Shown here in pieces: positions 1-11,182 of a stretch of DNA of 64,000 nt. The position numbers were made by a program, and so were the translations under genes. Position 1 is the stretch's first letter. Each line of letters opens with the position of its first letter. Below the pieces are notes generated by a model. That model did no database searches and had not been told where the DNA came from. It saw only the letters and a program-made list of their open reading frames with translations. The DNA is from Agromyces italicus DSM 16388 (GTDB taxonomy: Bacteria; Actinomycetota; Actinomycetes; Actinomycetales; Microbacteriaceae), in contig NZ_ATXF01000007.1 of NCBI RefSeq assembly GCF_000421545.1, positions 248,001 to 312,000 on the forward strand, read 5' to 3'.

Positions 1-2
1 CG

Positions 3-863
3 GAGTGGTGGTGGAACTCCACCACGAAGACCTTCCTCTCGGGCGACTCCGACCAGGCGATCACGGCGAAGGCCGAGTACATCGCCGACAACGGCATCGG
101 CGGCGCGATGATCTGGGAGCTCGCGGGCGACTACGAGTACGACGCGCAGAAGGGCCAGTACGAGATGGGCTCGACGCTCGTGTCGATCCTGCACGACCGG
201 TTCGCGGCATCCCAGCCGTACGATGCGGTGAAGGCGAACGTGCCGATGCCGACGAAGGCGATCGACCTGCAGGTGTCGTTCGGCGATTTCGCGCTCGGTG
301 ACAACAACTACCCGATCAACCCGAAGGTCACCTTCACCAACCGGTCGAAGACCGCGATCCCCGCGGGGGCGACGATCACCTTCGACACCGCGACGAGCGA
401 CACCGGCGCCCTCGGGGAGCAGAACGGCTGGGGCATCACCAAGGTGTCGAGCGATCACACCGGATCGAACGTGGGGGGTCTGAAGGGCGACTTCCACACC
501 TACACGATCACGGTGCCCTCGGGCGGCATCCCCGCAGGCGGCAGCGTCTTCACGAAACTCTCGTGGCGCCTGCCGATGACCGAGATCTCGAACCTGCGGG
601 TGAAGATCGGCTCCGAGACCTTCGCGACGCTCGACGACCTGCCGCGCGGCGTGACCGTCGTCGAACCCACTGCGGGATCGGGCGGCGGCTCGGGCGGCGG
701 TGGAGGCACCGGCACGTGCGACGCGGCGGCCTGGAGCGCGACCGCGGTCTACACCGGCGGCCAGCAGGTCTCGTACAACGGCTCCGAGTACACCGCGAAG
801 TGGTGGACGCAGGGCAACACCCCCGGCACGAACGACGTCTGGGGTCAGCCGGTCGGCTGCTGA
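3..863 (+). CDS. GH18 chitinase, C-terminal part (5' end outside window)
   Basis: The reading frame is open from the first bases, so the N-terminus and catalytic DxDxE motif lie upstream of the window. The visible part begins with the last strand of a GH18 barrel (GGAMIWELAGDY near base 95). Next comes a beta-rich region of about 150 residues resembling the accessory domain of secreted chitinases (YPINPKVTF, WRLP). A Gly/Ser linker follows, then a C-terminal CBM5/12-type chitin-binding module with the AxWWTQGxxPG signature. It is a secreted chitin-degrading enzyme in tandem with the complete chitinase downstream. Family assignment is secure; substrate preference is inferred. A perfect hairpin follows the stop. 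Confidence 0.9.
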   Translation, partial: EWWWNSTTKTFLSGDSDQAITAKAEYIADNGIGGAMIWELAGDYEYDAQKGQYEMGSTLVSILHDRFAASQPYDAVKANVPMPTKAIDLQVSFGDFALGDNNYPINPKVTFTNRSKTAIPAGATITFDTATSDTGALGEQNGWGITKVSSDHTGSNVGGLKGDFHTYTITVPSGGIPAGGSVFTKLSWRLPMTEISNLRVKIGSETFATLDDLPRGVTVVEPTAGSGGGSGGGGGTGTCDAAAWSATAVYTGGQQVSYNGSEYTAKWWTQGNTPGTNDVWGQPVGC

Positions 864-868
864 GTCGG

Positions 869-902
869 GTGCGGGCGTACGTAGTTCTACGTACGCCCGC
901 AC
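869..902. terminator. Perfect 15-bp inverted repeat after first chitinase
   Basis: Arms 869-883 and 888-902 are perfectly complementary with a GTTC loop, starting six bases after the stop codon. No T-tract follows, so it may act as an intrinsic-like terminator or as an mRNA 3'-end stabiliser between the two chitinase genes. Confidence 0.65.
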
Positions 903-1015
903 GCGCTCTCCGGATCGTGTGGATCGTGCGGACGCCGAGCTGCGGCCGCTCTCCATAACGTGAGCATGTCCAAGGGCGCACGCGCCCGTTCAGTTCCCCT
1001 TCACCGAAGGACGCC

Positions 1016-2821
<1,806 letters not shown>

Positions 2822-2897
2822 CCGTCGCGGCGGTCGTGTAGCGTCGCGCGGTCGCGTCTCGAGGACACGACCGCGAGACCACGACCCCGAGATCGGG

Positions 2898-2929
2898 GAT
2901 GCCACGGAGCGAGGTCGCTCCGTGGCATC
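2898..2929. terminator. Bidirectional terminator hairpin, chitinase / pstB
   Basis: Perfect 14-bp stem (2898-2911 with 2916-2929) and an AGGT loop between two convergent genes. It is placed to end both the chitinase transcript and the pst operon transcript. Confidence 0.7.
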
Positions 2930-2947
2930 CGCGGTTCGTGGTTCAGA

Positions 2948-3727
2948 TCACCCGAAGCGCCCCGACACGTAGTCCTCGGTCGCCTGCACGGAGGGGTTCG
3001 AGAAGATCGTCGTCGTGTCGGCGTACTCGATGAGCTTGCCCGGCTTGCCGGTGCCCGCGATGTTGAAGAACGCGGTGCGGTCGCTGACGCGCGACGCCTG
3101 CTGCATGTTGTGGGTCACGATCACGATCGTGTACTGCTGCTTGAGCTCCTCGATGAGGTCCTCGATCGCGAGCGTCGAGATCGGGTCGAGGGCCGAGCAG
3201 GGCTCGTCCATCAGGATCACCTCGGGGGAGACCGCGATGGCGCGCGCGATGCAGAGACGCTGCTGCTGGCCGCCCGAGAGGCCCGATCCGGGGCGGTCGA
3301 GGCGGTCCTTCACCTCGTTCCAGAGGTTCGCGCCGCGCAGCGAGCGCTCGACGAGATCGTCGGCGTCGGACTTCGAGATGCGCTTGTTGTTGAGCTTCAC
3401 GCCCGCGAGCACGTTCTCCTTGATCGACATCGTCGGGAAGGGGTTCGGCCGCTGGAACACCATGCCGACCTGACGGCGCACGAGCACCGGGTCGACCGCG
3501 GGGTCGTAGAGATTGTTGCCGTCGATGAGCACCTCGCCCTCGACGCGTGCGCCGGGGATGACCTCGTGCATGCGGTTCAGGGTGCGGAGGAAGGTCGACT
3601 TGCCGCAGCCCGACGGTCCGATGAACGCGGTGACGCTGCGGGGTTCGATCTCGAGGGTGACGCCCTCGACGGCGAGGAACTTGCTGTAGTAGACGTTGAG
3701 GTCGCGGACTTCGATGCGCTTGGACAC
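2948..3727 (-). CDS. pstB: Phosphate ABC transporter ATP-binding protein PstB
   Basis: Cytoplasmic ATPase of the high-affinity phosphate importer PstSCAB. At 259 residues it has the family's normal length. Walker A is GPSGCGKST (about residues 37-45), the ABC signature LSGGQQQR is in mid-protein, and Walker B is [13 protein letters not shown], followed by the His switch region VTHNMQQA. It starts at GTG 3727, preceded by AAGGAA. It is the last gene of the pstS-pstC-pstA-pstB operon, 31 bases after pstA, and ends at a bidirectional hairpin. Expression should follow the PHO box ahead of pstS. Confidence 0.97.
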   Translation of the reverse strand: MSKRIEVRDLNVYYSKFLAVEGVTLEIEPRSVTAFIGPSGCGKSTFLRTLNRMHEVIPGARVEGEVLIDGNNLYDPAVDPVLVRRQVGMVFQRPNPFPTMSIKENVLAGVKLNNKRISKSDADDLVERSLRGANLWNEVKDRLDRPGSGLSGGQQQRLCIARAIAVSPEVILMDEPCSALDPISTLAIEDLIEELKQQYTIVIVTHNMQQASRVSDRTAFFNIAGTGKPGKLIEYADTTTIFSNPSVQATEDYVSGRFG

Positions 3728-3758
3728 GAGGTTTCCTTCTTGCTTTCGGTCGACGGGC

Positions 3759-4856
3759 TCAGCGGCCGAGCTTCGGCGCGAACAGACGGGCGACGAGCCT
3801 CGCGATGAGGTTCAGCGCCATGACGATGAGGATGAGGGTGAGGGCGGCGGCCCAGGCGCGGTCGAGGAACGCCTCGGCCGGATTGCCCTGGTTCGCGTAC
3901 TGCGTGTAGACGAACACCGGCAGCGACTGCATGCGCCCGTCGAAGAGGTTGTAGTTCATGCTCGCGGTGAATCCCGCGGCGATGAGGAGCGGGGCCGTCT
4001 CGCCGATGACCCGGGCGATCGAGAGCATGATGCCGGTGGTGATGCCCGCGATCGAGGTGGGCAGCACGACCTTCACGATCGTCAGCCACTTCGGCACGCC
4101 GAGTGCGTAGGCCGCTTCGCGGAGCTCGTTCGGCACGAGTCGCAGCATCTCCTCGCTCGAGCGGACCACGACCGGGATCATGAGGAGCGAGAGCGCGACG
4201 GCGCCGGCGATGCCGGTGCGGGTGCCCGGGCCCCAGAAGATCGCGAAGAGCGAGTAGGCGAAGAGCCCGGCCACGATCGACGGGATGCCGGTCATGACGT
4301 CGACGAGGAAGGTCACCCCGCGCGCGAGCTTGCCGCGGCCGTACTCCACGAGGTAGATCGAGGTCATCAGCCCGATCGGGATCGAGATGATCGCCGCGGC
4401 ACCCGTCATCAGCAGGGTGCCGACGATGGCGTGCAGCGCGCCACCGCCCTCGCCGGTGACGTTGCGCATCGACATCGAGAAGAAGTCGGCGTCGAAGCGC
4501 GCGAGGCCGAAGGTCACGACGGTGATCGTCAGCGAGACGAGCGGGATCATCGCGAGGAGGAACGCACCCGTCACGAGCGCCGTCACGAGACGGTCGGTCG
4601 CACGGCGGGCGCCCTCGACGAGGCGCGAGAAGAGCCAGATCGAGGGGATGTAGAGCAGGGCGCCCACGACGAGTGCACCGCCCCAGTCGAAGCCCGAGCC
4701 CGAGCCGATCGCGACCACGCCGAAGACGGCGGCCGCGACCGCGACCGCGGTACCGAGGATGACCCAGGGTGCGGATGAGGGCAGACGGCCGGCCGTGAGC
4801 GAGTTCGCGATCGGGGTGCCCGTCTCGGGCGAGGGGTTCATGGTCTGCAAGGTCAT
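3759..4856 (-). CDS. pstA: Phosphate ABC transporter permease PstA
   Basis: One of the two membrane subunits of the phosphate importer. The 365-residue protein is longer than many PstA proteins because of extra N-terminal hydrophobic segments (about residues 27-85) before the usual permease core. The EAA loop typical of ABC importers is visible as [17 protein letters not shown], followed by a conserved GETAPLL segment. The ATG at 4856 overlaps the pstC stop by one base (TGATG), indicating translational coupling. Partner of PstC, PstB and PstS. Confidence 0.96.
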   Translation of the reverse strand: MTLQTMNPSPETGTPIANSLTAGRLPSSAPWVILGTAVAVAAAVFGVVAIGSGSGFDWGGALVVGALLYIPSIWLFSRLVEGARRATDRLVTALVTGAFLLAMIPLVSLTITVVTFGLARFDADFFSMSMRNVTGEGGGALHAIVGTLLMTGAAAIISIPIGLMTSIYLVEYGRGKLARGVTFLVDVMTGIPSIVAGLFAYSLFAIFWGPGTRTGIAGAVALSLLMIPVVVRSSEEMLRLVPNELREAAYALGVPKWLTIVKVVLPTSIAGITTGIMLSIARVIGETAPLLIAAGFTASMNYNLFDGRMQSLPVFVYTQYANQGNPAEAFLDRAWAAALTLILIVMALNLIARLVARLFAPKLGR

Positions 4857-5794
4857 CAGTTCGCTCCCGAGAATTCCTTGCGGCGACTGATGATCCAGCG
4901 CGCGAAGGCGTTGACCGCGAAGGTCACGACGAAGAGGATGAGGCCGGTCGCGATGAGCACGTTCACGTTGAGGGCGTAGGCCTCGGGGAAGCTCAGCGCG
5001 ATGTTCGCGGCGATGGTCGTGGGGTTGACCGAGGTGAGCAGGTCGAAGGTCACTACGTGCGCGGCCGAGAGCACCATCGCGACGGCCATCGTCTCGCCGA
5101 GCGCGCGGCCGAGGCCGAGCACCGAGGCCGAGATGATGCCCGAGCGGCCGAACGGCAGCACGGCGACCCGGATCATCTCCCAGCGGGTCGCGCCGAGCGC
5201 GAGCGCCGCCTCCTCGTGGAGGACCGGCGTCTGGAGGAACACCTCGCGGCAGATCGCGGTCATGATCGGGAGGACCATGACGGCGAGGACGAGTGCTGCG
5301 GTGAGGATGGTGCGGCCGGTGGCCGAGACGGTGCCGCTGAAAAGCGGGATCCAGCCGAGGTGCTCATTGAGCCAGGTGTAGACCGGCACGACGGCCGGCG
5401 CGAGCACCCCGATGCCCCAGAGGCCGAAGACGACGGAGGGCACGGCGGCGAGCAGGTCGACCACGTAGCCGAGCACGGAGGCGAGTCGGCGCGGCGCGTA
5501 GTGCGAGATGAAGAGCGCGATGCCGATCGAGACCGGCAGGGCGATGACGAGGGCGAGCGCCGCCGCCCAGACGGTGCCGAAGACGAGCGGCCCGACGTAC
5601 GCCCAGAAGTTCGTGTCGAGGATCGACGCGTCGTCCTTCGTGGCGGAGAGCGCGGGGATGGACTGGACGATCAGGAAGACCGCGACGGCGGCGAGCGTCA
5701 CGAGGATCATCGAGCCGGCGAAGACCGCCGAACGCGAGAAGACGAGGTCGCCGACGCGGAGCTTCGCCTTGATCGGGGCTGGTGCGGAGGTCAT
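4856..5794 (-). CDS. pstC: Phosphate ABC transporter permease PstC
   Basis: Second membrane subunit of the phosphate importer, about 312 residues with six predicted membrane segments. The EAA-loop motif EEAALALGATRWEMI and the GRALGETMAVAMV segment are characteristic. The ATG at 5794 is preferred because it gives the usual short N-terminus (MTSAPAPIKAK) with AGGA about a dozen bases upstream; an in-frame ATG at 5839 would add 15 atypical residues. It lies 120 bases downstream of pstS and is coupled to pstA. Confidence 0.94.
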   Translation of the reverse strand: MTSAPAPIKAKLRVGDLVFSRSAVFAGSMILVTLAAVAVFLIVQSIPALSATKDDASILDTNFWAYVGPLVFGTVWAAALALVIALPVSIGIALFISHYAPRRLASVLGYVVDLLAAVPSVVFGLWGIGVLAPAVVPVYTWLNEHLGWIPLFSGTVSATGRTILTAALVLAVMVLPIMTAICREVFLQTPVLHEEAALALGATRWEMIRVAVLPFGRSGIISASVLGLGRALGETMAVAMVLSAAHVVTFDLLTSVNPTTIAANIALSFPEAYALNVNVLIATGLILFVVTFAVNAFARWIISRRKEFSGAN

Positions 5795-5914
5795 CTGGTG
5801 CGATCCTGGGGGTCGGGTTGCGGTTCTTCGGTACGTCACCCGGACGAACCGGAGGACGCGGCTGTGCCCGACCCCGTCGCTCCTCGCGGAATTCGGGGGT
5901 CGGGCACGAAGCTA

Positions 5915-7006
5915 CTACTTGATCGAGTCGATCGCAGCGGTGACCTTCTCGCGGAGCGAGTCGGAGATCGGCGCCGAGCCGGCGTCGGTGGCCGCCGTCT
6001 CCTGGCCCTCGACGCTCGCGAGGTACGAGAGATACGACTTCACGAGCTCGACGTGGTCGGTCTCGGCGTACTCGCCGCAGGCGATCAGGTAGCTGACGAG
6101 GACGATCGGGTAGACCCCCGCCTCCTCCGAGGTGCGGTCGATCTCGATCGCGAGGTCGCCGTCGGCCCGGCCCTCGGCGAACGGCGAGGCGTCGACGATC
6201 GCGGCGGCGGCCTCGGGCGAGTACGGCACGAACTCGTCGCCGACCTTGATCGCCACGGTGCCGAGGTCGCCGGCGCGCGAGGCGTCGGCGTAGCCGATGG
6301 TGCCGTTGCCGTTGGTCACGGCGTCGACGAGGCCCGAGGTGCCCTGTGCGGCTTCGCCGCCGTCGAACGGCCACACGCCGTCGGCCTCCCACGACCAGAC
6401 GCCGCCCGAGGCCGCACCGAGGTATTCGGTGAAGTTCTCGGTCGTGCCCGAGTCGTCGGAGCGGTGCACCGGGGTGATGGCGAGGTCGGGCAGCTCGACG
6501 CCCTCGTTCGTCGCGGCGATCGCCGGGTCGTTCCACTTGGTGATCGTGCCGGCGAAGATGCCGGCGACGGTCGCCGCGTCGAGGTCGAGCGAGTCGACGC
6601 CCTCGAGGTTGAAGATGACCGCGATCGGCGAGATGTAGAGGGGGAGCTCGACGATGGTCGAGTCGGGTGCGCACTTCTGGAAGCCGCCCGCGGCGAGCTC
6701 CTCGTCCTTGAACGCGCGGTCGGAACCGGCGAAGTCGCTCGCGCCCGAGAGGAAGGTCTCGCGGCCGGCGCCCGAACCCGAGGGGTCGTAGTCGATCGTG
6801 ACGTCGGGGTTCGCGGTCTGGAAACCGGCGATCCACGACTGCTGGGCCGCGTCCTGCGACGAGGCGCCCGCGCCGACCAGGTTGCCCGCGAGGGTCGAGG
6901 CCGACTCCTCGGGGGCGGCGCCGCCTTCGTTCGAAGCACAGGAGCTGAGCGCGAGCGCCGCGGTGACGGCGACGGCTGCTGGCACGCCGAAACGCTTGAG
7001 GTTCAC
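5915..7006 (-). CDS. pstS: Phosphate-binding lipoprotein PstS
   Basis: Extracytoplasmic phosphate receptor that delivers phosphate to PstCA. The GTG at 7006 is chosen because it follows a strong AAGGGA and yields a lipoprotein signal: basic start, hydrophobic core, lipobox LSSC with the lipidated Cys at residue 23. An ATG further upstream would bury the signal peptide. Phosphate-contact motifs are visible: a Gly/Ser-rich loop (DPSGSGAGRE) near residue 85 and SDDSGTTENF in mid-protein. First gene of pstSCAB; a PHO box lies about 95-115 bases upstream, so induction by phosphate starvation through SenX3/RegX3 (also in this window) is expected. Confidence 0.96.
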   Translation of the reverse strand: MNLKRFGVPAAVAVTAALALSSCASNEGGAAPEESASTLAGNLVGAGASSQDAAQQSWIAGFQTANPDVTIDYDPSGSGAGRETFLSGASDFAGSDRAFKDEELAAGGFQKCAPDSTIVELPLYISPIAVIFNLEGVDSLDLDAATVAGIFAGTITKWNDPAIAATNEGVELPDLAITPVHRSDDSGTTENFTEYLGAASGGVWSWEADGVWPFDGGEAAQGTSGLVDAVTNGNGTIGYADASRAGDLGTVAIKVGDEFVPYSPEAAAAIVDASPFAEGRADGDLAIEIDRTSEEAGVYPIVLVSYLIACGEYAETDHVELVKSYLSYLASVEGQETAATDAGSAPISDSLREKVTAAIDSIK

Positions 7007-7098
7007 GTGATTTCCCTTCCGGGGATCGTTTGCAGGAGTTGTGGGCCGGTGCCGACCCGCCTGCGACGCTAACGAGCGCGCCTTACGAGCATCCGCCA

Positions 7099-7120
7099 CC
7101 TCGGTAAACGGGAGGTGAAC
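7099..7120 (-). promoter_or_regulatory. PHO box upstream of pstS
   Basis: On the minus strand the sequence reads GTTCACC-TCCC-GTTTACC-GAGG, two 11-base direct-repeat units matching the actinobacterial PhoP/RegX3 PHO-box pattern (GTTCACC plus four variable bases). A TAGCGT hexamer at 7066-7071 is a plausible -10. The matching regulator pair is at 18.5-20.4 kb. Confidence 0.8.
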
Positions 7121-7130
7121 GGATCTTGGC

Positions 7131-7218
7131 GGGTTGAGGAGGAGCGAAGCGACGTCTCGAAACCCTTGATGCACCCTGGCGTGGTTTCGAGACGGTCGCT
7201 TCGCTCCCTCCTCGACCC
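7131..7218. repeat. Long imperfect inverted repeat between mutT1-like gene and pstS
   Basis: Arms 7131-7164 and 7183-7218 (about 34-36 bp, only a few mismatches) flank an 18-base spacer. The arm contains GAGCGAAGCGAC and GTCTCGAAACC. It starts 10 bases from the PHO box and just after the stop of the Nudix gene. It looks like a dispersed intergenic palindrome and may also terminate the ppk-mutT1 transcript. Confidence 0.85.
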
Positions 7219-7228
7219 GCTGTGCCGG

Positions 7229-8164
7229 TCAGGCGCGCGGCGGGTGCGTCTCGATCGAGATGATGCCCGAACCCTGGTTCGTCGCCGAGAGATGCACGAC
7301 GCTGAACGCGCCCGGCTCGAGTTCGGCGGCGTCGCCGACGTAGGTGCCGAGCGGGGTGGCCGTCGCGAGCGCCAACTCCGTGAGGAGGTCGGGCAGCAGC
7401 GGTCCGTGGCTGCAGATCACGGCCGACCGGCCCGAGCGCACGCGCTTGCCGACGACCCGGCGCACCTCGCCGTCGCCGGCCCGCCACGCATCCTCGCTGA
7501 TTCCGGCGTCGCGCTTGATCTCGATCCCGGTCGCGGCGGCGAGCGGCGTCACGGTCGTGATGCACCGCACCGCGGGGCTCGACACGATGCGCTTCGGCCC
7601 CCAGGCGGTGAGCGTGCCGACGAGCCCCGCCGCCTGGTCGACGCCGCGGGCCGAGAGCGGGCGCGAGGCATCCGGCCCGTCGAACCCGCTGCGGCCGACG
7701 GCCTTGCCGTGGCGGAGCACGGTGAGGCTGAACGTGCGGGTGACGCCCTGCTCGACGAGCGCCATGAAGTTGTCGAGGATCTCGACGTCGGGCTGGTAGC
7801 TGAGGTACCCGCGGGCGCGCTTGGGCGTCACCCACTCGAGCGCCGCGACCTCGGCGTTCGGCTTGAACGTCGAGCGCTGCACCGCCTTGTCGCTCACCTC
7901 GGCCGCCCAGTAGTGCACGATCTTCTCGCGCCCGCTCGGCAGCGGATAGCGTGAGACGCCGAGCGGCACGCCGAGGGCGACCTCGAGCCCCGTCTCCTCG
8001 GCGATCTCACGCACCGCGGTCTGCGGCAGCGACTCGCCGGGGTCGACCTTGCCCTTCGGGATCGTGACGTCACCGTAGACCGTGCGGTGGATGACGAGCA
8101 CGTGCAGTCTGCCGTCGATGTTGCGCCAGCACACGGCGCCGGCGGCGTAGACGGCCGTCGTCAC
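7229..8164 (-). CDS. mutT1: Nudix hydrolase fused to histidine phosphatase (MutT1-like)
   Basis: Two-domain protein of 311 residues. The N-terminal Nudix domain (about 1-145) has the full box GKVDPGES...REIAEETG. The C-terminal half (about 155-305) is a SixA/phosphoglycerate-mutase-type histidine phosphatase with the LRHGKA motif and a second catalytic His in CSHGPL. This architecture matches mycobacterial MutT1, which cleans oxidised guanine nucleotides and hydrolyses diadenosine polyphosphates; that role is inferred here. The GTG at 8164 overlaps the ppk stop by four bases (GTGA), so the two genes are translationally coupled. The pairing suggests linked polyphosphate and nucleotide metabolism. 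Confidence 0.9.
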   Translation of the reverse strand: MTTAVYAAGAVCWRNIDGRLHVLVIHRTVYGDVTIPKGKVDPGESLPQTAVREIAEETGLEVALGVPLGVSRYPLPSGREKIVHYWAAEVSDKAVQRSTFKPNAEVAALEWVTPKRARGYLSYQPDVEILDNFMALVEQGVTRTFSLTVLRHGKAVGRSGFDGPDASRPLSARGVDQAAGLVGTLTAWGPKRIVSSPAVRCITTVTPLAAATGIEIKRDAGISEDAWRAGDGEVRRVVGKRVRSGRSAVICSHGPLLPDLLTELALATATPLGTYVGDAAELEPGAFSVVHLSATNQGSGIISIETHPPRA

Positions 8165-10368
8165 CGGCGTTGCCCCGTTCGCGGACGCTGGGCCGATCTC
8201 GTGCGCCGGGCGACCTCGGCCATGAGCTGGTTCTGCAGGTCGGAGAGCGGCTGCCCCGAATCGTCGGTCGAACGGCGGGTCCAGACACCCTCGCCGTCGA
8301 GGTGCCACGAGCTCGTCGACTCGTCCATCGCCCGGTCGAAGAGCCCCTGCACCTCGGCGAGGTGCATCGGGTCGGTGAGGCGCACGAGCGCCTCCACGCG
8401 GCGGTCGAGGTTGCGGTGCATCATGTCGGCCGAGCCGATGAAGACCTGCGGATCGCCGTCGTTCTCGAAGCAGAAGAGCCGCGAGTGCTCGAGGTAGCGT
8501 CCGAGGATCGAGCGCACCCGGATGTTCTCGCTGAGCCCGGGGATGCCGGGCCGCAGGCTGCAGATGCCGCGCACCCACACCTCGACGGGCACCCCCGCGT
8601 TCGAGGCGCGGTAGAGCGCGTCGATGATGGCCTCGTCGACCATCGAGTTCACCTTGATGCGGATGCCGCTGGGCCGACCTTCCTCCGCGTTGCGGATCTC
8701 GGTCGCGATGAGCTTCAGGAGCCCCTTGCGCAGGTGCAGCGGTGCGACGAGGAGCCGCTTGAACTTCTTCTCGATCGCGTAGCCCGACAGTTCGTTGAAG
8801 AGGCGGGTCAGGTCTTTGCCGACCTGGTCGTCGGCGGTGAGGAGGCCCAGGTCTTCGTAGATGCGGCTGGTCTTCGGGTTGTAGTTGCCCGTGCCGATGT
8901 GGCTGTAGTGGCGCAGCACGCCCTTCTCCTGGCGGATCACGAGCGCGAGCTTGCAGTGCGTCTTCAGACCGACGAGGCCGTAGACGACGTGCACACCCGC
9001 CTTCTCGAGCTTGCGCGCCCACGTGATGTTCGCCTGCTCGTCGAAGCGGGCCTTGATCTCGACGAGGGCGAGCACCTGCTTGCCCGACTCGGCCGCGTCG
9101 ATGAGCGCCTCGACGATGGGGCTGTCGCCCGAGGTGCGGTACAGGGTCTGCTTGATGGCGAGGACGTCGGGGTCGGCCGCCGCCTGCTCGAGGAACGCCT
9201 GCACGCTCGTCGCGAACGACTCGTACGGGTGGTGCAGCAGCACGTCCTGGCGGGAGATCGCCTTGAAGACGTCGGCCCGCAGGTTCGACTCGGTCGGCTG
9301 CAGCTGCACGGCCGTCGTCGGCACGTGCGTCGGGTAGTGCAGTTCTGGCCGGTCGAGGCGCGAGAGGTCGAAGAGGCCGCCGAGGTCGAGCGGCGCGGGC
9401 AGGCGGTACACCTCCTGGTCCGTGACATCCAGTTCGCGGACGAGGAGGCCGAGCGTCACCTCGTCCATGTCGTCGGTGACCTCGAGGCGGATGGGCGGTC
9501 CGAATCGGCGCCGCAGCAGCTCCTTCTCGAGCGCTTTGATGAGGTTCTCGGTCTCGTCCTCCTCGATCTCGACGTCCTCGTTGCGGGTGACGCGGAAGAC
9601 GTGATGCTCCACGATCTCCATGCCGGGGAAGAGGTCGCCGAGGTGGTTCGCGATGAGCTCCTCGAGGGTGAGGTACCTGGCGCGCTCGATCGATTCGCCG
9701 GGGTCGACGCGCACGAAGCGCGGCAGCATCTGCGGCACCTTCACGCGCGCGAACTCCTGCCGGCCGGTGCGGCTGTTGCGCACGCGCACCGAGAGGTTCA
9801 ACGAGAGGCCGGAGATGTACGGGAACGGATGCGCCGGGTCGACGGCGAGCGGCATGAGCACCGGGAAGATCTGCTTCGAGAAGACGTCGTGCAGATGGGC
9901 GCGCTCCTCGTCGCCGAGCTCGGCCCACGAGGCGATGCGGATTCCGGCCGCGGCGAGGGCGGGCTTCACGAGGGACTGGTACGCGGCCGCATGCCGCTCC
10001 TGCAGCTCGTGCGCCTGCTTCGAGATGTCGCTCAGCACGTCGGCGGGAGCCCGGCCGATGTTGGTCGGCACCGCGAGCCCCGTGACGATGCGGCGCTTGA
10101 GGCCCGCCACCCGCACCATGAAGAACTCGTCGAGGTTCGACGCGAAGATCGCGAGGAAGTTGGCCCGCTCGAGCACCGGCAGGGTCTCGTCCTCGGCGAG
10201 TTCGAGTACCCGCTGATTGAACGCGAGCCAGCTGAGCTCGCGGTCGAGGTAGCGCTCGGCCGGCAGCTCGGGGGCGCCTTCGATGTCGAAGGGCTCGAAG
10301 TCGTCGTCGAAGTCGCTCGCCGTCCGGTCGGAGGTGCGGTCGTCCTCGAGGATGCTGTCGGGGCTCAT
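8161..10368 (-). CDS. ppk: Polyphosphate kinase 1
   Basis: Membrane-associated enzyme that reversibly makes polyphosphate from ATP. Its 735 residues fit PPK1. The N-terminal domain begins after an acidic leader ([17 protein letters not shown] at about residue 35). The catalytic region shows [13 protein letters not shown] and [11 protein letters not shown], where H471 is the expected autophosphorylated histidine, followed by [11 protein letters not shown]. The ATG at 10368 is preferred over upstream in-frame starts because the family's N-terminus begins here. The coupled mutT1-like gene follows. A PHO-box-like direct repeat lies 45-62 bases upstream, so it may be phosphate regulated like Streptomyces ppk. 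Confidence 0.96.
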   Translation of the reverse strand: MSPDSILEDDRTSDRTASDFDDDFEPFDIEGAPELPAERYLDRELSWLAFNQRVLELAEDETLPVLERANFLAIFASNLDEFFMVRVAGLKRRIVTGLAVPTNIGRAPADVLSDISKQAHELQERHAAAYQSLVKPALAAAGIRIASWAELGDEERAHLHDVFSKQIFPVLMPLAVDPAHPFPYISGLSLNLSVRVRNSRTGRQEFARVKVPQMLPRFVRVDPGESIERARYLTLEELIANHLGDLFPGMEIVEHHVFRVTRNEDVEIEEDETENLIKALEKELLRRRFGPPIRLEVTDDMDEVTLGLLVRELDVTDQEVYRLPAPLDLGGLFDLSRLDRPELHYPTHVPTTAVQLQPTESNLRADVFKAISRQDVLLHHPYESFATSVQAFLEQAAADPDVLAIKQTLYRTSGDSPIVEALIDAAESGKQVLALVEIKARFDEQANITWARKLEKAGVHVVYGLVGLKTHCKLALVIRQEKGVLRHYSHIGTGNYNPKTSRIYEDLGLLTADDQVGKDLTRLFNELSGYAIEKKFKRLLVAPLHLRKGLLKLIATEIRNAEEGRPSGIRIKVNSMVDEAIIDALYRASNAGVPVEVWVRGICSLRPGIPGLSENIRVRSILGRYLEHSRLFCFENDGDPQVFIGSADMMHRNLDRRVEALVRLTDPMHLAEVQGLFDRAMDESTSSWHLDGEGVWTRRSTDDSGQPLSDLQNQLMAEVARRTRSAQRPRTGQRR

Positions 10369-10387
10369 CTTGACATCATGGCATGCA

Positions 10388-10445
10388 GGCCGAAACGGGC
10401 CGATGAGGGCACGGTGAACGGGCGGTGACGGGGCTGCGCCCGCGC
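10388..10445. repeat. Copy A of glnR 3'-end duplication (left flank of ABC cassette)
   Basis: This 58-base segment aligns with 12762-12821 with only about seven substitutions and two single-base gaps. Copy B includes the real 3' end of glnR. Copy A carries the same codons but with a one-base deletion and altered stop, so it is a decayed fragment. The two copies bracket the 10.5-12.7 kb ABC genes. Confidence 0.8.
10413..10430 (-). promoter_or_regulatory. PHO-box-like direct repeat upstream of ppk
   Basis: On the minus strand CGTCACC (10424-10430) and GTTCACC (10413-10419) are exactly 11 bases apart, the spacing of actinobacterial PHO boxes. The site lies inside duplication copy A; the matching bases in copy B are changed (CGTCGCC and GCTGACC), so only the ppk-proximal copy carries the box. 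Confidence 0.55.
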
Positions 10446-10555
10446 TCTGCGGAATTCGGCGCTCCGAAGGGCAGGCACGAGGCCTCGGCACGCCACCGAT
10501 GGGTCGGGCGCGAGTTCGAGCCCGGCGCGATTCCACGACCTGCGAGGATGGTCGG

Positions 10556-11182
10556 ATGATCGAGGTGGACGAGGTGGCTGTGATCGCGGGCGACGTGACG
10601 CTGCTGGCCCCGATCTCGACAATGGTGCAGCGCGGCGAGGTACTGATCGTGCGCGGTCGGAACGGGACGGGCAAGTCGACGTTGCTGCGCGTGCTGGCCG
10701 GTGCCCGGAAGCCGTCGAGCGGGACGGTGCGGATCGGCGGCGCCGGCGCGGTCGAGCGTGACCGTGGTTTCCGGCGACGGGTCGCCGCGATGATCGGCCT
10801 GCCGCCGATGGCCTCTGACCTCACGGTGTTCGATCACGTCCTGTTGGTCGCAACGACGTGGACGGATGACCAGGCCGCGGCCGCGGAGCTCGCGCGTGGC
10901 GTGCTTTCGGAATTGGGGCTGGATGCGCTGCACGGACGGTTCCCCCACGAACTGTCCTCCGGGCAGATGCAATTGTTCGGTCTCGCCCTGGTGCTGGCCC
11001 GTCCGTTCGAGGTGTTGATCCTCGATGAACCGGAACAGCGGCTGGACCCGGAGCACGTCGAGTCGGTGATCCGTGTGTTGCGTGCGCGGCGCGATGGCGG
11101 CGCGACGCTCGTGGTCGCCACGCACAGTCCGCTGCTCGCGGACCGGTTGGCTGATCACACGCTCCGGTTGGATGCTGCGTGA
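10556..11182 (+). CDS. ABC transporter ATP-binding protein (CcmA-like)
   Basis: Cytoplasmic ATPase subunit of about 208 residues. Walker [10 protein letters not shown] lies near residue 33. The signature loop appears as LSSGQMQ, unusual in having SS rather than SG and M before Q. Walker B is [13 protein letters not shown] and the His switch is ATHSPLL. The ATG at 10556 follows AGGA and removes a non-homologous N-terminal extension. Its stop overlaps the permease start by four bases, so the two form one exporter. Substrate is unknown; small single-domain ATPases with a large partner of this type often export peptides or lipids. Leucine codon use (more CTG and TTG) looks different from its neighbours, in line with acquisition. 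Confidence 0.85.
   Translation: MIEVDEVAVIAGDVTLLAPISTMVQRGEVLIVRGRNGTGKSTLLRVLAGARKPSSGTVRIGGAGAVERDRGFRRRVAAMIGLPPMASDLTVFDHVLLVATTWTDDQAAAAELARGVLSELGLDALHGRFPHELSSGQMQLFGLALVLARPFEVLILDEPEQRLDPEHVESVIRVLRARRDGGATLVVATHSPLLADRLADHTLRLDAA

Noticed and set aside
7229-9928. A very long open frame running from the Nudix gene across most of ppk
   Set aside because: It is the Nudix frame continuing through the antiphase of ppk; the ppk frame has full PPK1 motifs, and high GC removes stop codons from shadow frames.
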